A DNA stretch of 64,000 bases from CAYXAA01 sp964462985 (GTDB taxonomy: Bacteria; Pseudomonadota; Alphaproteobacteria; Rhizobiales; Stappiaceae), in the NCBI GenBank assembly GCA_964462985.1, contig CAYXAA010000001.1:1-64000 (forward strand), given 5' to 3'. Each line of letters starts with the position of its first letter. The stretch's first letter is position 1. Under the pieces are notes generated by a model. That model saw nothing but the letters and a program-made list of their open reading frames with translations, was not told the origin of the DNA and searched no databases. Of the stretch, positions 24,955 through 33,733 are shown in pieces. Position numbers and translations under genes: made by a program.

Positions 24955-25908
24955 TCATGCGTTCTTCTCCGCCACCTTCTGCTGCTGGTTCTGGAACAGC
25001 ACGATCGGGATGACCAGGATCAGCAGCAGGATGATGGCGACCGCCGAAGACACCGGCCAGTCGCGGTTGTTGAAGAACTCGACCCAAAGGGTCTTGCCGA
25101 TCATCAGCGTTTCCGAGCCGCCGAGAAGGTCGGGTATGACAAACTCGCCGACGGCAGGAATGAACACCAGAAAGCAGCCGGCAATGACGCCCGGCAGCGA
25201 CAGCGGCACGGTGATCTTCCAGAACGCCTGCCATGGCGGGCAGCCGAGGTCCGAGGCGGCCTCGAGCAAGGTTTCATCGAGCTTTTCCAGCGTGGCATAG
25301 AGCGGCAACACGAGGAACGGCAGATAGGAATAGACGATGCCGATATAGACGGCCGTGTTGGTGTTGAGGATCGTAAGCGGCGTGTCGATGATCCCGAGCC
25401 ACAGCAGGAACTGGTTGAGCAGGCCTTCACTCTTCAGGATGCCGATCCAGGCGTAGACGCGGATGAGGAAGCTGGTCCAGAACGGCAGGATCACCAGCAT
25501 GAGGAGCGTTGGCCGCCAGGCGCTGGGCGCGCGCGCCATGCCATAGGCGATGGGATAGCCGACCACCAGCGTGATCAGCGTTGAAGTCGCCGCGATCCAC
25601 AGGCTGGAGAGGTAGGATCGCCAGTAGAGGTCGTCCTCCGTCAGCCAGACGTAGTTGTCGAACGACAGAGCCGCCAGACTCTCCTGCAGGGAATCCCATC
25701 CCGCCGAAATATCGAAGGTCGGAACATAGGGCGGGATCGCAATCGCGGTCTCGGACAGGGAGATCTTGAAGACGATGAAGAACGGCGTCAGGAAGAAGAA
25801 CAGGAGCCAGGCGTAGGGTACGGCGATCAGCAGCCAGCGGCCGAGCGAAGGTCGCTTGCCGACTGCTTCCGTGGCGACTGGCTCGACCGCAGGAATGTCT
25901 TTGCTCAT
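24955..25908 (-). CDS. potH: Putrescine/spermidine ABC transporter permease PotH
   Basis: A 317-residue permease. After a short cytoplasmic tail come six helices, beginning at about residue 25, with the EAA loop LEAASDLGCPPWQAFWKITV (about residues 213-232) and the PotH/PotB-type segment PFLVLPLYATLEKLD. It is 13 bp downstream of potG and 30 bp before potI. It is the first membrane subunit of the putrescine importer. Confidence 0.93.
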   Translation of the reverse strand: MSKDIPAVEPVATEAVGKRPSLGRWLLIAVPYAWLLFFFLTPFFIVFKISLSETAIAIPPYVPTFDISAGWDSLQESLAALSFDNYVWLTEDDLYWRSYLSSLWIAATSTLITLVVGYPIAYGMARAPSAWRPTLLMLVILPFWTSFLIRVYAWIGILKSEGLLNQFLLWLGIIDTPLTILNTNTAVYIGIVYSYLPFLVLPLYATLEKLDETLLEAASDLGCPPWQAFWKITVPLSLPGVIAGCFLVFIPAVGEFVIPDLLGGSETLMIGKTLWVEFFNNRDWPVSSAVAIILLLILVIPIVLFQNQQQKVAEKNA

Positions 25909-25921
25909 CGGCAGGCCCCCG

Positions 25922-27124
25922 TCACCCCGTCAGGATCACGCCAGCATCGCGATCCCAGGATAGGTACACCTTGTCGTCCCAGCCGATCGGGCGCTCGACC
26001 GTGCGCGACACGTTTGCAACCGTCGCCTTCAGGATCGTGTTGCCCTCCGCCCTGGCGTGATAGATCGAGACATCGCCGAGATAACCGATATCCCAGATTT
26101 CGGCCTTGAGCGCGTTGACGGCACCGTTGGCAGGCTCCTCAAAGGAGATCTTCAGCTTCTCCGGGCGGACCGCGAACCAGACGGTGTCTCCCGCCGCCGC
26201 ATGGGTGGTCTGAGCGACCTCGATGTGGCAGCCGTCGGCAATACCCCGCAGTTCGGTGCTGTTGGCCGAGACCGACACCACCTTGGCCTCGATCAGGTTG
26301 ATCGAACCAATGAAGTCGGCGACGAAGCGCGAATTCGGTGTTTCATAGATCTCCGCCGGTGTCGCCACCTGGATGATGCGTCCCTTGTCCATGACGGCGA
26401 TACGGTCGGCCACCGTCATCGCCTCTTCCTGGTCGTGGGTGACGATCAGGAAGGTCATGCCGAGGGTGACCTGGAGGTCCATCAGCTCGAACTGTGTATC
26501 CTCGCGCAGCTTCTTGTCGAGGGCTCCAAGCGGTTCGTCGAGCAACAGCACCTTGGGCTTCTTCGCGAGCGAGCGGGCAAGCGCGACACGCTGGCGCTGA
26601 CCGCCGGAAAGCTGGTGTGGCTTGCGCTTGGCGAAGGCTTCGAGCTTGACCAGCTTCAGCATCTCCTGAACGCGGGCCTCGATCTCGCCCTTGGGCATCC
26701 GGTCCTGCTTGAGGCCGAAGGCGATGTTGTTTTCCACCGTCATATGGGGAAACAGCGCGTAGGACTGGAACATCATGTTGGCCGGACGTCGGTAGGGTGG
26801 AATACCCCGCATGTTCTGGCCATCGAGCAGGATGTCACCCTCGTTCGGCTCCTCGAAACCGGCGAGCATGCGCATCATCGTCGTCTTGCCGCAGCCCGAT
26901 CCGCCGAGCAGAGCAAAGAACTCGCGTTCGTAGATCCTGAGGCTGAGGTTGTCGACTGCGGTAAAATCACCGAACCGTTTGGTAACATTCCGGAACTCGA
27001 TGAACGGTTTTGCCGCCGGGTCGTCCCAGGGCGCGAAGGAACGCCGTACCGGCCCGATTGGTTGCTTGGCCAATTCCACCCCCGCCTGCTGTCGCCGCCA
27101 CGGCACCGACGCACTATCTGTCAC
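25922..27124 (-). CDS. potG: Polyamine ABC transporter ATP-binding protein PotG
   Basis: A 400-residue ATPase. Walker A reads GGSGCGKTT (the usual P of GPSGCGKT is G), signature LSGGQRQRVALARS, Walker B VLLLDEPLGALD and H-loop IVTHDQEEAM, followed by a C-terminal TOBE domain. The start is uncertain: the longest form uses the GTG at 27124, which lies inside a strong hairpin, and a GTG at 27079 after an AGGCGGGG stretch is an alternative. Only the variable N-terminal tail before FIEFRNVTKRFG is affected. It energises uptake by PotH-PotI. Confidence 0.92.
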   Translation of the reverse strand: MTDSASVPWRRQQAGVELAKQPIGPVRRSFAPWDDPAAKPFIEFRNVTKRFGDFTAVDNLSLRIYEREFFALLGGSGCGKTTMMRMLAGFEEPNEGDILLDGQNMRGIPPYRRPANMMFQSYALFPHMTVENNIAFGLKQDRMPKGEIEARVQEMLKLVKLEAFAKRKPHQLSGGQRQRVALARSLAKKPKVLLLDEPLGALDKKLREDTQFELMDLQVTLGMTFLIVTHDQEEAMTVADRIAVMDKGRIIQVATPAEIYETPNSRFVADFIGSINLIEAKVVSVSANSTELRGIADGCHIEVAQTTHAAAGDTVWFAVRPEKLKISFEEPANGAVNALKAEIWDIGYLGDVSIYHARAEGNTILKATVANVSRTVERPIGWDDKVYLSWDRDAGVILTG

Positions 27125-27150
27125 GAGCCCGGCCGGCAGCCGGGCTCGTG
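27122..27150 (-). repeat. Strong hairpin between potF and potG, overlapping the potG start
   Basis: CACGAGCCCGG (27122-27132) and CCGGGCTCGTG (27140-27150) form a perfect 11-bp stem with a 7-base loop. It begins 10 bases after the potF stop and includes the GTG at 27124 that would start potG. No T-tract follows. It probably protects the potF message and may limit potG translation, which would give the excess of binding protein over ATPase that ABC importers need. Confidence 0.6.
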
Positions 27151-27160
27151 GTCGTCGCTG

Positions 27161-28249
27161 TCAGTTGCCGCTTTTGACCTTGGTCCAGATCCGGTTCTGA
27201 AGCCGGCTGATACTGGCCGACTTGGTCGTGGTGGTGAACAGCTTGGCCACGGTGTCCTCGTCCGGATAGATGGCGGGGTCCTCGAGCACGTCCTTGTCGA
27301 GCAGTGGCTGGCTGTCCTTGTTGCCGTTGGCGTAGAACACGTAGTTGGAGGCCTTGGCGATCACCTCCGGACGCATGATGTAGTTCAGAAATTCATGCGC
27401 TTCCTCGACATGCCTGGCATCGGCCGGGATTGCCATGTTGTCGAACCACATCATGGCGCCTTCCTTCGGAATGACGTACTCCACAGAGACGCCGTTGTCG
27501 GCCTCGTTGGCACGATCACGTGCCTGCAGAACGTCGCCCGACCATCCGACCGCAAGGCAGATGTCGCCGTTGGCCAAAGCGTTGATGTACTCGGAGGAAT
27601 GGAACTTGCGCACGTAGGGCCGGATCGTCTCGAGGAGTTCGCCCGCCTTCTCGATTTCGCCCTGGTCGTTGGAGTCGGGATCGAGCCCGAGGTAGTTCAG
27701 CGCCGCAGGAATCATTTCCTCGGGCGTGTCGAGCAGGAAAATCCCGCAGTCGGCAAACTTGGACACCACGTCCGTCTTGAAGATCATGTCCCAGCTGTCA
27801 ACCGGAGCGTCCGGCATGATCTCCTTGATCTTGTCGACATTGTAGCCAAATCCGGTCGTGCCCCACATGTAGTTGATCGAGTAGGCGTTGTCGGGGTCGT
27901 ACTTCTCGAGCCTTGCCGCGATCTCCGGCCACATGTGCTTCAGATTCGGCAGTTTCGACTTGTCGAGCTTCTGGAACACGCCGGCCTGGATCTGACGGCC
28001 CATGAAGCTCCCCGTCGGCACCACGATGTCATAGCCCGTCCCTCCGGCCAGAAGCTTGGTTTCCAGGATCTCGTTGCTGTCGAAGACGTCGTAGACCACC
28101 CTGATCCCGGTCTCCTTGGTGAAGTCCTCCAGGATCGATTCATCGATGTAGTCCGACCAGTTGTAGATGTTGACCACGCGCTCCTGCGCGAGGGCCGTCC
28201 CCGTGGTCAGGCCGAGCGCCGCAACGCCCGCGATCAGCAAGTCCCTCAT
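27161..28249 (-). CDS. potF: Putrescine-binding periplasmic protein PotF/SpuD type
   Basis: A 362-residue periplasmic polyamine-binding protein. The signal peptide ends at GTALA, and the mature part starts with the family hallmark VVNIYNWSDYIDESILEDF. The inner ligand-site stretches FDSNEILETKLLAGGTGYD and VGWSGDVLQARDRA are typical of PotF/SpuD. The frame is open to 28309, but the ATG at 28249 has GGAGGT at good spacing. It is the first gene of potFGHI. The upstream gap holds an inverted repeat that may be its operator. Confidence 0.94.
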   Translation of the reverse strand: MRDLLIAGVAALGLTTGTALAQERVVNIYNWSDYIDESILEDFTKETGIRVVYDVFDSNEILETKLLAGGTGYDIVVPTGSFMGRQIQAGVFQKLDKSKLPNLKHMWPEIAARLEKYDPDNAYSINYMWGTTGFGYNVDKIKEIMPDAPVDSWDMIFKTDVVSKFADCGIFLLDTPEEMIPAALNYLGLDPDSNDQGEIEKAGELLETIRPYVRKFHSSEYINALANGDICLAVGWSGDVLQARDRANEADNGVSVEYVIPKEGAMMWFDNMAIPADARHVEEAHEFLNYIMRPEVIAKASNYVFYANGNKDSQPLLDKDVLEDPAIYPDEDTVAKLFTTTTKSASISRLQNRIWTKVKSGN

Positions 28250-28410
28250 GATACTTACCTCCGAATTCCCCAGTCTTACGCGCAGCCCGGCCAGAGACCC
28301 GACCCACACGGCACCGCCTGGCTCCGAGCCCGAGCGTAGAAGCGATCGGACCCGGCCTCAAGCATCCATTCAGCTGTAATTGCGGAAAATCCCGACACGA
28401 CCACCCCATG

Positions 28411-28434
28411 AGATTTGACTTAGACATCAAATCT
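28411..28434. promoter_or_regulatory. AGATTTGA-N8-TCAAATCT inverted repeat upstream of potF
   Basis: A perfect 8-bp inverted repeat with an 8-base spacer in an AT-rich patch, 162 bases before potF and 32 bases after the end of the PuuA-like gene. There is no T-tract on the minus strand, so an operator for the pot operon is more likely than a terminator. It does not resemble the GTGATCAC sites near gntR. Confidence 0.45.
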
Positions 28435-28465
28435 TTAGGCCCAGAGCCCGGCCGGCTGGCCATCA

Positions 28466-29854
28466 TTACAGGTAGGTCTGCCGCTCCAACGACGAGATTT
28501 CGCGACCGAAGGCCGTCAATTCCTCACGCTTGATCTCGACCAGCACCTTGTGCACGTCGGGACCGACCGCCTCCTTCATGCGCTGTGAGGCCGCGAAGGC
28601 GTCGATCGCCTCGTCCATCCAGGGCGTCAACCGTGTCGCCGTCTTCTCGTAGGCATTGCCCTCCACCGGCGGCGGCGGCGCCTCGCCGGCCTGCAGACCG
28701 CGCCGCATGCCGGCGATGACACCGGTCAGGACGAAATAGGGATTGGCGTCGGCACCGGCGATGCGATGCTCGATGCGCGTGGCCTCCGGTGCCGAGGCCG
28801 GCACACGCAGTGCCACCGAGCGGTTGTCGTAGCCCCAACAGATCGAGGTGGGCGCATAGGACCCCGGCTGCATTCGGCGGAAACCGTTGAAGGTCGAAAT
28901 GAACAGGAGCAGCGCTTCGGGCATGGTGTCGAGCAGACCGCGGATCGCGTGGCCGAGCCGCCGTTGCCCGCTGTCCGGATCGGCGAAGATGTTGCCGTTG
29001 GCATCTTCCATGCTGACATGGACATGCATGCCGTTGCCCGGCCATTCGACGAAGGGCTTGGCCATGAACGAAGCCTTGAGACCGTGCTTGCGGGCGATCC
29101 CGGCGACGAGGCGGCGCAGCAGCACGGCATCATCGGCGGCCAGCAGCGTGTCGCGGCGATGGTGCAGATTGAGCTCGAACTGCCCAGGTGCGGCTTCCGA
29201 GACGGCAGCATCGGCAGGAATTCCCTGAGCGTCGGCACCGCGGCGGATGTCATCGACGAGCGGCATCAGCGCCTCGAGGTCCGACAGGGCGTACATGTTC
29301 TGCCGCGCCGGGCCAAGATGGGTGGAGAACAGCGGCTTCGGCGTGCCGCTCCAGTCGTTGTCGCTCTCCTCGAACAGATAGAACTCGAGCTCGAAGGCCG
29401 CGGTGGCGGCAAGGCCTTCGGAAGCGAGCCTCGCGACGGAGCGCCCGAGCACGTGGCGCGGATCGACCTCGAACGGCCGCCCGTCGCGGTGGTACATCGA
29501 CAGCAGCACCTGCGCTGTCGGCCGCTCGGCCCAAGGCACGATGCGCAGCGTCTCGGCGATCGGCCAGCACACGCCGTCCTTGTCACCGGTGTCGATGTGC
29601 AGGCCCGTCTCCTCGACCTCGCGGCCCCAGACGTCGAGACCGAACAGCGAGAACGGCAGGGCAACGCCGTTTTCGAACACCTTCATCAAGGCGCTTCCGG
29701 GAAGCCATTTGCCACGCAGAACGCCGTTGGTGTCCGGCAGCACGACCTCAAGGGTGTCGAGGTCCGGGTGTTCGGCGACGAAACGTTCCACCGTCTCCAT
29801 CCAGCCGTCGCTGCCTTCGGGGCGTACCCAGGCAGAGCGCGCGGACTGCAGCAT
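28466..29854 (-). CDS. PuuA-like glutamate-putrescine ligase (glutamine synthetase family), copy 1
   Basis: A 462-residue GSI-fold ligase that probably joins glutamate to putrescine or another polyamine (gamma-glutamylation), the first step of the Puu pathway. Metal and substrate segments of the fold are visible: FELEFYLFE, EAAPGQFELNLHH, NGMHVHVSM, and the ATP/glutamate part SYAPTSICWGYDNRSVALRVP. It lacks the adenylation Tyr loop of true GlnA. It faces gntR across a 107-bp region with a GTGATCAC site and lies upstream of potFGHI. Polyamine specificity comes from context; ethanolamine or an aromatic amine would be possible. Confidence 0.88.
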   Translation of the reverse strand: MLQSARSAWVRPEGSDGWMETVERFVAEHPDLDTLEVVLPDTNGVLRGKWLPGSALMKVFENGVALPFSLFGLDVWGREVEETGLHIDTGDKDGVCWPIAETLRIVPWAERPTAQVLLSMYHRDGRPFEVDPRHVLGRSVARLASEGLAATAAFELEFYLFEESDNDWSGTPKPLFSTHLGPARQNMYALSDLEALMPLVDDIRRGADAQGIPADAAVSEAAPGQFELNLHHRRDTLLAADDAVLLRRLVAGIARKHGLKASFMAKPFVEWPGNGMHVHVSMEDANGNIFADPDSGQRRLGHAIRGLLDTMPEALLLFISTFNGFRRMQPGSYAPTSICWGYDNRSVALRVPASAPEATRIEHRIAGADANPYFVLTGVIAGMRRGLQAGEAPPPPVEGNAYEKTATRLTPWMDEAIDAFAASQRMKEAVGPDVHKVLVEIKREELTAFGREISSLERQTYL

Positions 29855-29915
29855 GATCCCCTCCGGTTGATCGGCCGCAGCCCTTTACAGGCTCTCGTTG
29901 CCGATTAAGTAAAAA

Positions 29916-29925
29916 TGTGATCACG
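29916..29925. promoter_or_regulatory. TGTGATCACG site between puuA-like copy 1 and gntR
   Basis: Contains the perfect palindrome GTGATCAC (29917-29924). The same ATGTGATCAC word is found on the other side of gntR. It lies 37 bases before gntR and 62 bases before the ligase gene, so one bound regulator could control both. GntR/FCD regulators bind short palindromes of the type nTGTnnACAn, in general agreement. Confidence 0.6.
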
Positions 29926-29961
29926 TTGTAGCTGAACTGTCAAGCAAAGCGGACCGCCGCG

Positions 29962-30678
29962 ATGGCCGACCTCGACCCCGCGCCCCCCGACAAGACCGTT
30001 CTGCGCGATCCGGCGCGCGACCGGGTCGCCCGCACGGTGCGCGATGCGCTCCTGACCGGTCGTTTCGTGCCGGGACGGGCAGTGACACTGCGCGGACTTG
30101 CCAAGGAACTCGGCGTCAGCCCGATGCCGGTCCGCGAGGCGGTGCGCAGCCTGGCAGCGGAAAACGCTCTCGATATCCGCGCCAACGGCCGCATTCAGGT
30201 CCCGACGATGACGCCGCGGCGGCTCGACGAGATCCTGACAGCGCGGCGCCTGCTGGAACCGGAACTGGCCCGAATGGCCATGGCACGGCTCGGCCGCGCC
30301 GACGCACGCGCCCTGCGCGACATCGACGACACCATCGACGCCAGCCTGCGCAACGGCGACGCCGAGACGTACATGCGTCTCAACCACGCCTTCCATTTCC
30401 GGATCTATCGGGCCGCGGAATCGATCGTGATGCTGCCTCTGGTCGAGAGCCTGTGGCTGCAATTCGCCCCCTTCATGCGCACCGTCTATGGGCGCGTGGG
30501 AACGGCCGCGCTCGAGGATCACCACAAGGAGGCAATCGCCGCGGTGCGCAGCAACAATGCCGATGCGCTCAAGGAAGCGATCGCTGCCGACATCGGCGCC
30601 GGCATGGCGCTGATCGCGACCGCCCCGGTCGAAGACACGAGCGCCACACCACGCCGGACGATCCGGCGCGGCGATTGA
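29962..30678 (+). CDS. GntR/FCD-family transcriptional regulator
   Basis: A 238-residue regulator with an N-terminal winged helix (about residues 18-82: LTGRFVPGRAVTLRGLAKEL then GVSPMPVREAVRSLAAENAL) and an all-helical FCD ligand domain (about 90-220; conserved LEPELARMA, MRLNHAFHFRIYRAA and EDHHKEAIAAVRSNNADALK). The FCD metal-binding Asp/His set appears present (DE near the first helix, H and H later). It stands between two PuuA-like genes and has GTGATCAC sites on both sides, so it probably controls polyamine breakdown, in place of the PuuR used by enterobacteria. Confidence 0.88.
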   Translation: MADLDPAPPDKTVLRDPARDRVARTVRDALLTGRFVPGRAVTLRGLAKELGVSPMPVREAVRSLAAENALDIRANGRIQVPTMTPRRLDEILTARRLLEPELARMAMARLGRADARALRDIDDTIDASLRNGDAETYMRLNHAFHFRIYRAAESIVMLPLVESLWLQFAPFMRTVYGRVGTAALEDHHKEAIAAVRSNNADALKEAIAADIGAGMALIATAPVEDTSATPRRTIRRGD

Positions 30679-30690
30679 CAGACGTCGAGA

Positions 30691-30700
30691 TGTGATCACA
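30691..30700. promoter_or_regulatory. TGTGATCACA site upstream of puuA-like copy 2
   Basis: A perfect 10-bp palindrome 120 bases before the second ligase gene, sharing ATGTGATCAC with the site on the other side of gntR. A possible -10 (TATAAG, 30743-30748) lies downstream. Confidence 0.6.
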
Positions 30701-30819
30701 AATAGCCGACTGTCATTGCCGCCACGATGGTGTCGGCCGTGCTATAAGAGGAGTGTTGCCCTCGCCCGCGAAATGGTGCCCGCTGTCGCGGTTGCGCCGA
30801 AATCCCGAAAGACGAATCC

Positions 30820-32220
30820 GTGATCAGGACCAAGAAGCCCGCCTCGCCCTCTCTCGCCAACCGCCGCGGAGTGACCTCGTTCGAAGAGGCACAGGTCTGG
30901 CTGGAGGAGCGCGGCATCGAGGACATCGAATGCATCGTGCCGGACATGGCCGGCGTCGCCCGGGGCAAGATGATGCCGGTGGAGAAATTCCTCTCCGGAC
31001 CGGTGATGACCATGCCGTCCTCGATCTTCGCGCAGACGATCTCGGGCGACTATCCGCCTGAAGACGACCGCTTCAAGCACAACCCGACCGACGGCGACCT
31101 GTTCTTCCGCGCCGACTATTCGACCCTGACGGCAGTCCCGTGGGAGACCGACCCGACGGCCCAACTGATCCACGATGCCTACACCCGCGAAGGCATTCCC
31201 GTGGAGACCGCGCCGCGCAACGTCCTGAAGCGCGTGCTCCAGCTCTATGCCGACGAGGGCTGGGAGCCAGTGGTCGCGCCGGAAATCGAGTTCTACCTCG
31301 TCAAGCCGAACACGGATCCCGACTATCCGCTGGAGCCGCCGAAGGGCCGCTCCGGCCGGCCGGAGGTCGGGCGCCAGTCCTATTCGATTTCCGCGCTCAA
31401 CGAATTCGATGACCTGATCGACGACATCTACGATTTCTCGGAGGCGCAAGGGCTTGCGATCGACACGCTGATCCATGAAGAAGGCGCGGCCCAGATGGAG
31501 ATCAACCTGCGCCATGGCCATCCGCTGGAACTTGCCGACCAGGTGTTCCTGTTCAAGCGAACCATCCGGGAGGCGGCGCTCCGCCACGACATGTACGCCA
31601 CCTTCATGGCTAAGCCGATGTCGAACCAGCCCGGCTCTTCGATGCACATCCATCAGTCCGTTGTCGAGATCGAGACCCGCAGGAACATCTTCTCGAACGA
31701 GGACGGGGAAGCCACCCAGGAATTTCTCGGCTTCATCGCCGGCCATCAGACCTACCTGCCGGCAGTCACCGCAATCATGGGGCCGTATGTCAACTCGTAC
31801 CGGCGCTTTGCCCGCAACAGCACGGCGCCGGTCAACGTGTTCTGGGGTTACGACAACCGCACGGTCGGCCTGCGCGTGCCCAACTCGAAACCGGCGGCAC
31901 GCCGGCTGGAGAACCGGGTGCCGTCGTCAGACGTCAATCCCTATCTGGCCATCGCCGCCTCCCTTGCCTGCGGGTATCTCGGGATGGTGCAGAAGCTGAC
32001 GCCGGACGAACCGAAGACCGGCTATTCCAGCGACACGATGCACGCGCTTCCCCGGGCGCTCCTCGACGCCGTGTCACTGTTCGACCAATGCGAGGAACTG
32101 CGAAGCGTGTTCGGCGAGAAGTTCGTCAACACCTACCGTGCCATCAAACAGGAGGAGTTCGAGACCTTCATGGCCGTGATCAGTCCATGGGAGCGTGAAT
32201 ACCTGCTTCTCAACGTCTGA
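30820..32220 (+). CDS. PuuA-like glutamate-polyamine ligase (glutamine synthetase family), copy 2
   Basis: A 466-residue GSI-fold ligase. Key segments: VVAPEIEFYLV, EEGAAQMEINLRHG, GSSMHIHQSV and NVFWGYDNRTVGLRVPNSKP. It is only distantly related to the copy at 28466, so the two probably differ in substrate (for example putrescine and spermidine or ethanolamine) and are not a recent duplication. It starts with GTG, with a weak AAAGACGA site. An aminotransferase and a PuuB-like oxidase follow on the same strand, forming a polyamine-breakdown operon that starts at the TGTGATCACA site. Confidence 0.88.
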   Translation: MIRTKKPASPSLANRRGVTSFEEAQVWLEERGIEDIECIVPDMAGVARGKMMPVEKFLSGPVMTMPSSIFAQTISGDYPPEDDRFKHNPTDGDLFFRADYSTLTAVPWETDPTAQLIHDAYTREGIPVETAPRNVLKRVLQLYADEGWEPVVAPEIEFYLVKPNTDPDYPLEPPKGRSGRPEVGRQSYSISALNEFDDLIDDIYDFSEAQGLAIDTLIHEEGAAQMEINLRHGHPLELADQVFLFKRTIREAALRHDMYATFMAKPMSNQPGSSMHIHQSVVEIETRRNIFSNEDGEATQEFLGFIAGHQTYLPAVTAIMGPYVNSYRRFARNSTAPVNVFWGYDNRTVGLRVPNSKPAARRLENRVPSSDVNPYLAIAASLACGYLGMVQKLTPDEPKTGYSSDTMHALPRALLDAVSLFDQCEELRSVFGEKFVNTYRAIKQEEFETFMAVISPWEREYLLLNV

Positions 32221-32295
32221 CCGGCCGCTGCCCGGGGGCGGGCGACCGCTCCGTCCGAACCGGCCAAATCGATCAGAAGCCCAAGGACCGCTACG

Positions 32296-33693
32296 ATGAC
32301 CGCTGTCTCAAACCGCTATCCGACCGCCGCCTTGCGCGCGTCGGATGCCGCCCACCATCTGCATCCCTTCACCGACTACAAGGCGCTCAACGCCGAAGGC
32401 AGCCGGATCATCACCCGGGCGGAAGGGGTGTTTGTCTGGGATTCGGACGGCAACCGCATCCTCGACGGCATGGCGGGCCTGTGGTGCACGCAGGTCGGGC
32501 ACGGAAGGACCGAAATCGTCGAGGCCGTGCACCGGCAGATGCTGGAACTCGACTATTACAACACCTTTTTCAAGACCACCCATCCGCCGGCGGTGGCGCT
32601 CGCCGAGAAGCTGGTGGAACTGACGCCGCCCCAATTCAACCACGTGTTCTTCACCAGCTCGGGCTCGGAAGCGAACGACACCGTGTTCCGCATGGTGCGC
32701 TACTACTGGGACCTGATGGGCAAGCCGGAGAAGAAGACGATCATCGGCCGCTGGAACGGTTATCACGGCTCGACACTGGCGGGCACGAGCCTTGGCGGGA
32801 TGCACGCAATGCACGGCCAGGGCGACCTGCCCGTACCCGGCGTATTCCACATCACCCAGCCGTACTGGTTCGGCGAGGGCGGTGCCATGAGCCCTGAGGA
32901 ATTCGGCCTCTTCGCGGCGCGGGAGCTCACCGAGGCGATCGACACACTCGGCGAGGACAAGGTGGCGGCCTTTATAGCCGAGCCGATCCAGGGCGCGGGT
33001 GGGGTCATCATCCCGCCGGAGTCATACTGGCCGGAGATCAAGCGCATCCTGAAGGAGCGCGACATCCTGTTCGTCGCCGACGAGGTGATCTGTGGCTTCG
33101 GCCGCCTCGGCACTTGGTTCGGCTCGCAGTACTACGAGCTCGAGCCCGACCTGATGCCGATTGCCAAGGGACTGTCGTCCGGCTACCTGCCGATCGGCGG
33201 GGTGATGGTCAGCGACCGGGTCGCAGATGTCATCGTCGACAAGGGCGGCGAGTTCTTCCACGGCTTCACCTATTCCGGCCACCCGGCGTGCTGCGCGGCG
33301 GCGCTGGCCAACCTCGAGATCATGCAGCGCGAGAAGATCGTAGACCGCGTCGCCACCGACGTCGGTCCCTACCTCCAGGAGAAGTGGCGGAAACTGGCCG
33401 AGCATCCTCTGGTCGGGGAGGCGCGCATGGTCGGCCTGATCGGCGCGCTCGAGCTGGTTCCGGACAAGAGCGACCGCAGCGTCAAATTCGAGCCGATCGG
33501 CGAGGTCGGCACGCTTTGCCGTGACCTCTCGTTCAAGAACGGGCTGGTGATGCGCGCTGTGCGCGATTCCATGATCATCGCGCCGCCCCTCGTTCTCAGC
33601 CATGACGAGGCGGACCTGTTGGTGGCAATCGCGACCCGAACCCTCGACGAGACGTATGCGGCGCTGAAAAAGTCGGGACGGCTTGCAGCGTGA
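32296..33693 (+). CDS. Class III aminotransferase, probably polyamine (putrescine/pyruvate) aminotransferase
   Basis: A 465-residue fold-type I PLP enzyme of the omega-amino acid:pyruvate aminotransferase group (SpuC-like). PLP lysine is in LMPIAKGLSSGYLPIGGV, the phosphate-binding region is TSSGSEANDTVFRM, and the cofactor Asp lies in LFVADEVICGFGRLG. It probably removes an amino group from putrescine or a related diamine, or from gamma-glutamylputrescine products, with pyruvate as acceptor. Its place between a PuuA-like ligase and a PuuB-like oxidase supports this; beta-alanine or taurine would be other choices. Confidence 0.88.
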   Translation: MTAVSNRYPTAALRASDAAHHLHPFTDYKALNAEGSRIITRAEGVFVWDSDGNRILDGMAGLWCTQVGHGRTEIVEAVHRQMLELDYYNTFFKTTHPPAVALAEKLVELTPPQFNHVFFTSSGSEANDTVFRMVRYYWDLMGKPEKKTIIGRWNGYHGSTLAGTSLGGMHAMHGQGDLPVPGVFHITQPYWFGEGGAMSPEEFGLFAARELTEAIDTLGEDKVAAFIAEPIQGAGGVIIPPESYWPEIKRILKERDILFVADEVICGFGRLGTWFGSQYYELEPDLMPIAKGLSSGYLPIGGVMVSDRVADVIVDKGGEFFHGFTYSGHPACCAAALANLEIMQREKIVDRVATDVGPYLQEKWRKLAEHPLVGEARMVGLIGALELVPDKSDRSVKFEPIGEVGTLCRDLSFKNGLVMRAVRDSMIIAPPLVLSHDEADLLVAIATRTLDETYAALKKSGRLAA

Positions 33694-33733
33694 CGGACCT
33701 GCCACGGGGCGTGCATCCACAGAGCGCTCAACC

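Noticed and set aside
26057..28339. A 760-codon plus-strand ORF opposite potF-potG
   Set aside because: Antisense to two intact, well-recognised genes, with no ribosome-binding site and no known domain.
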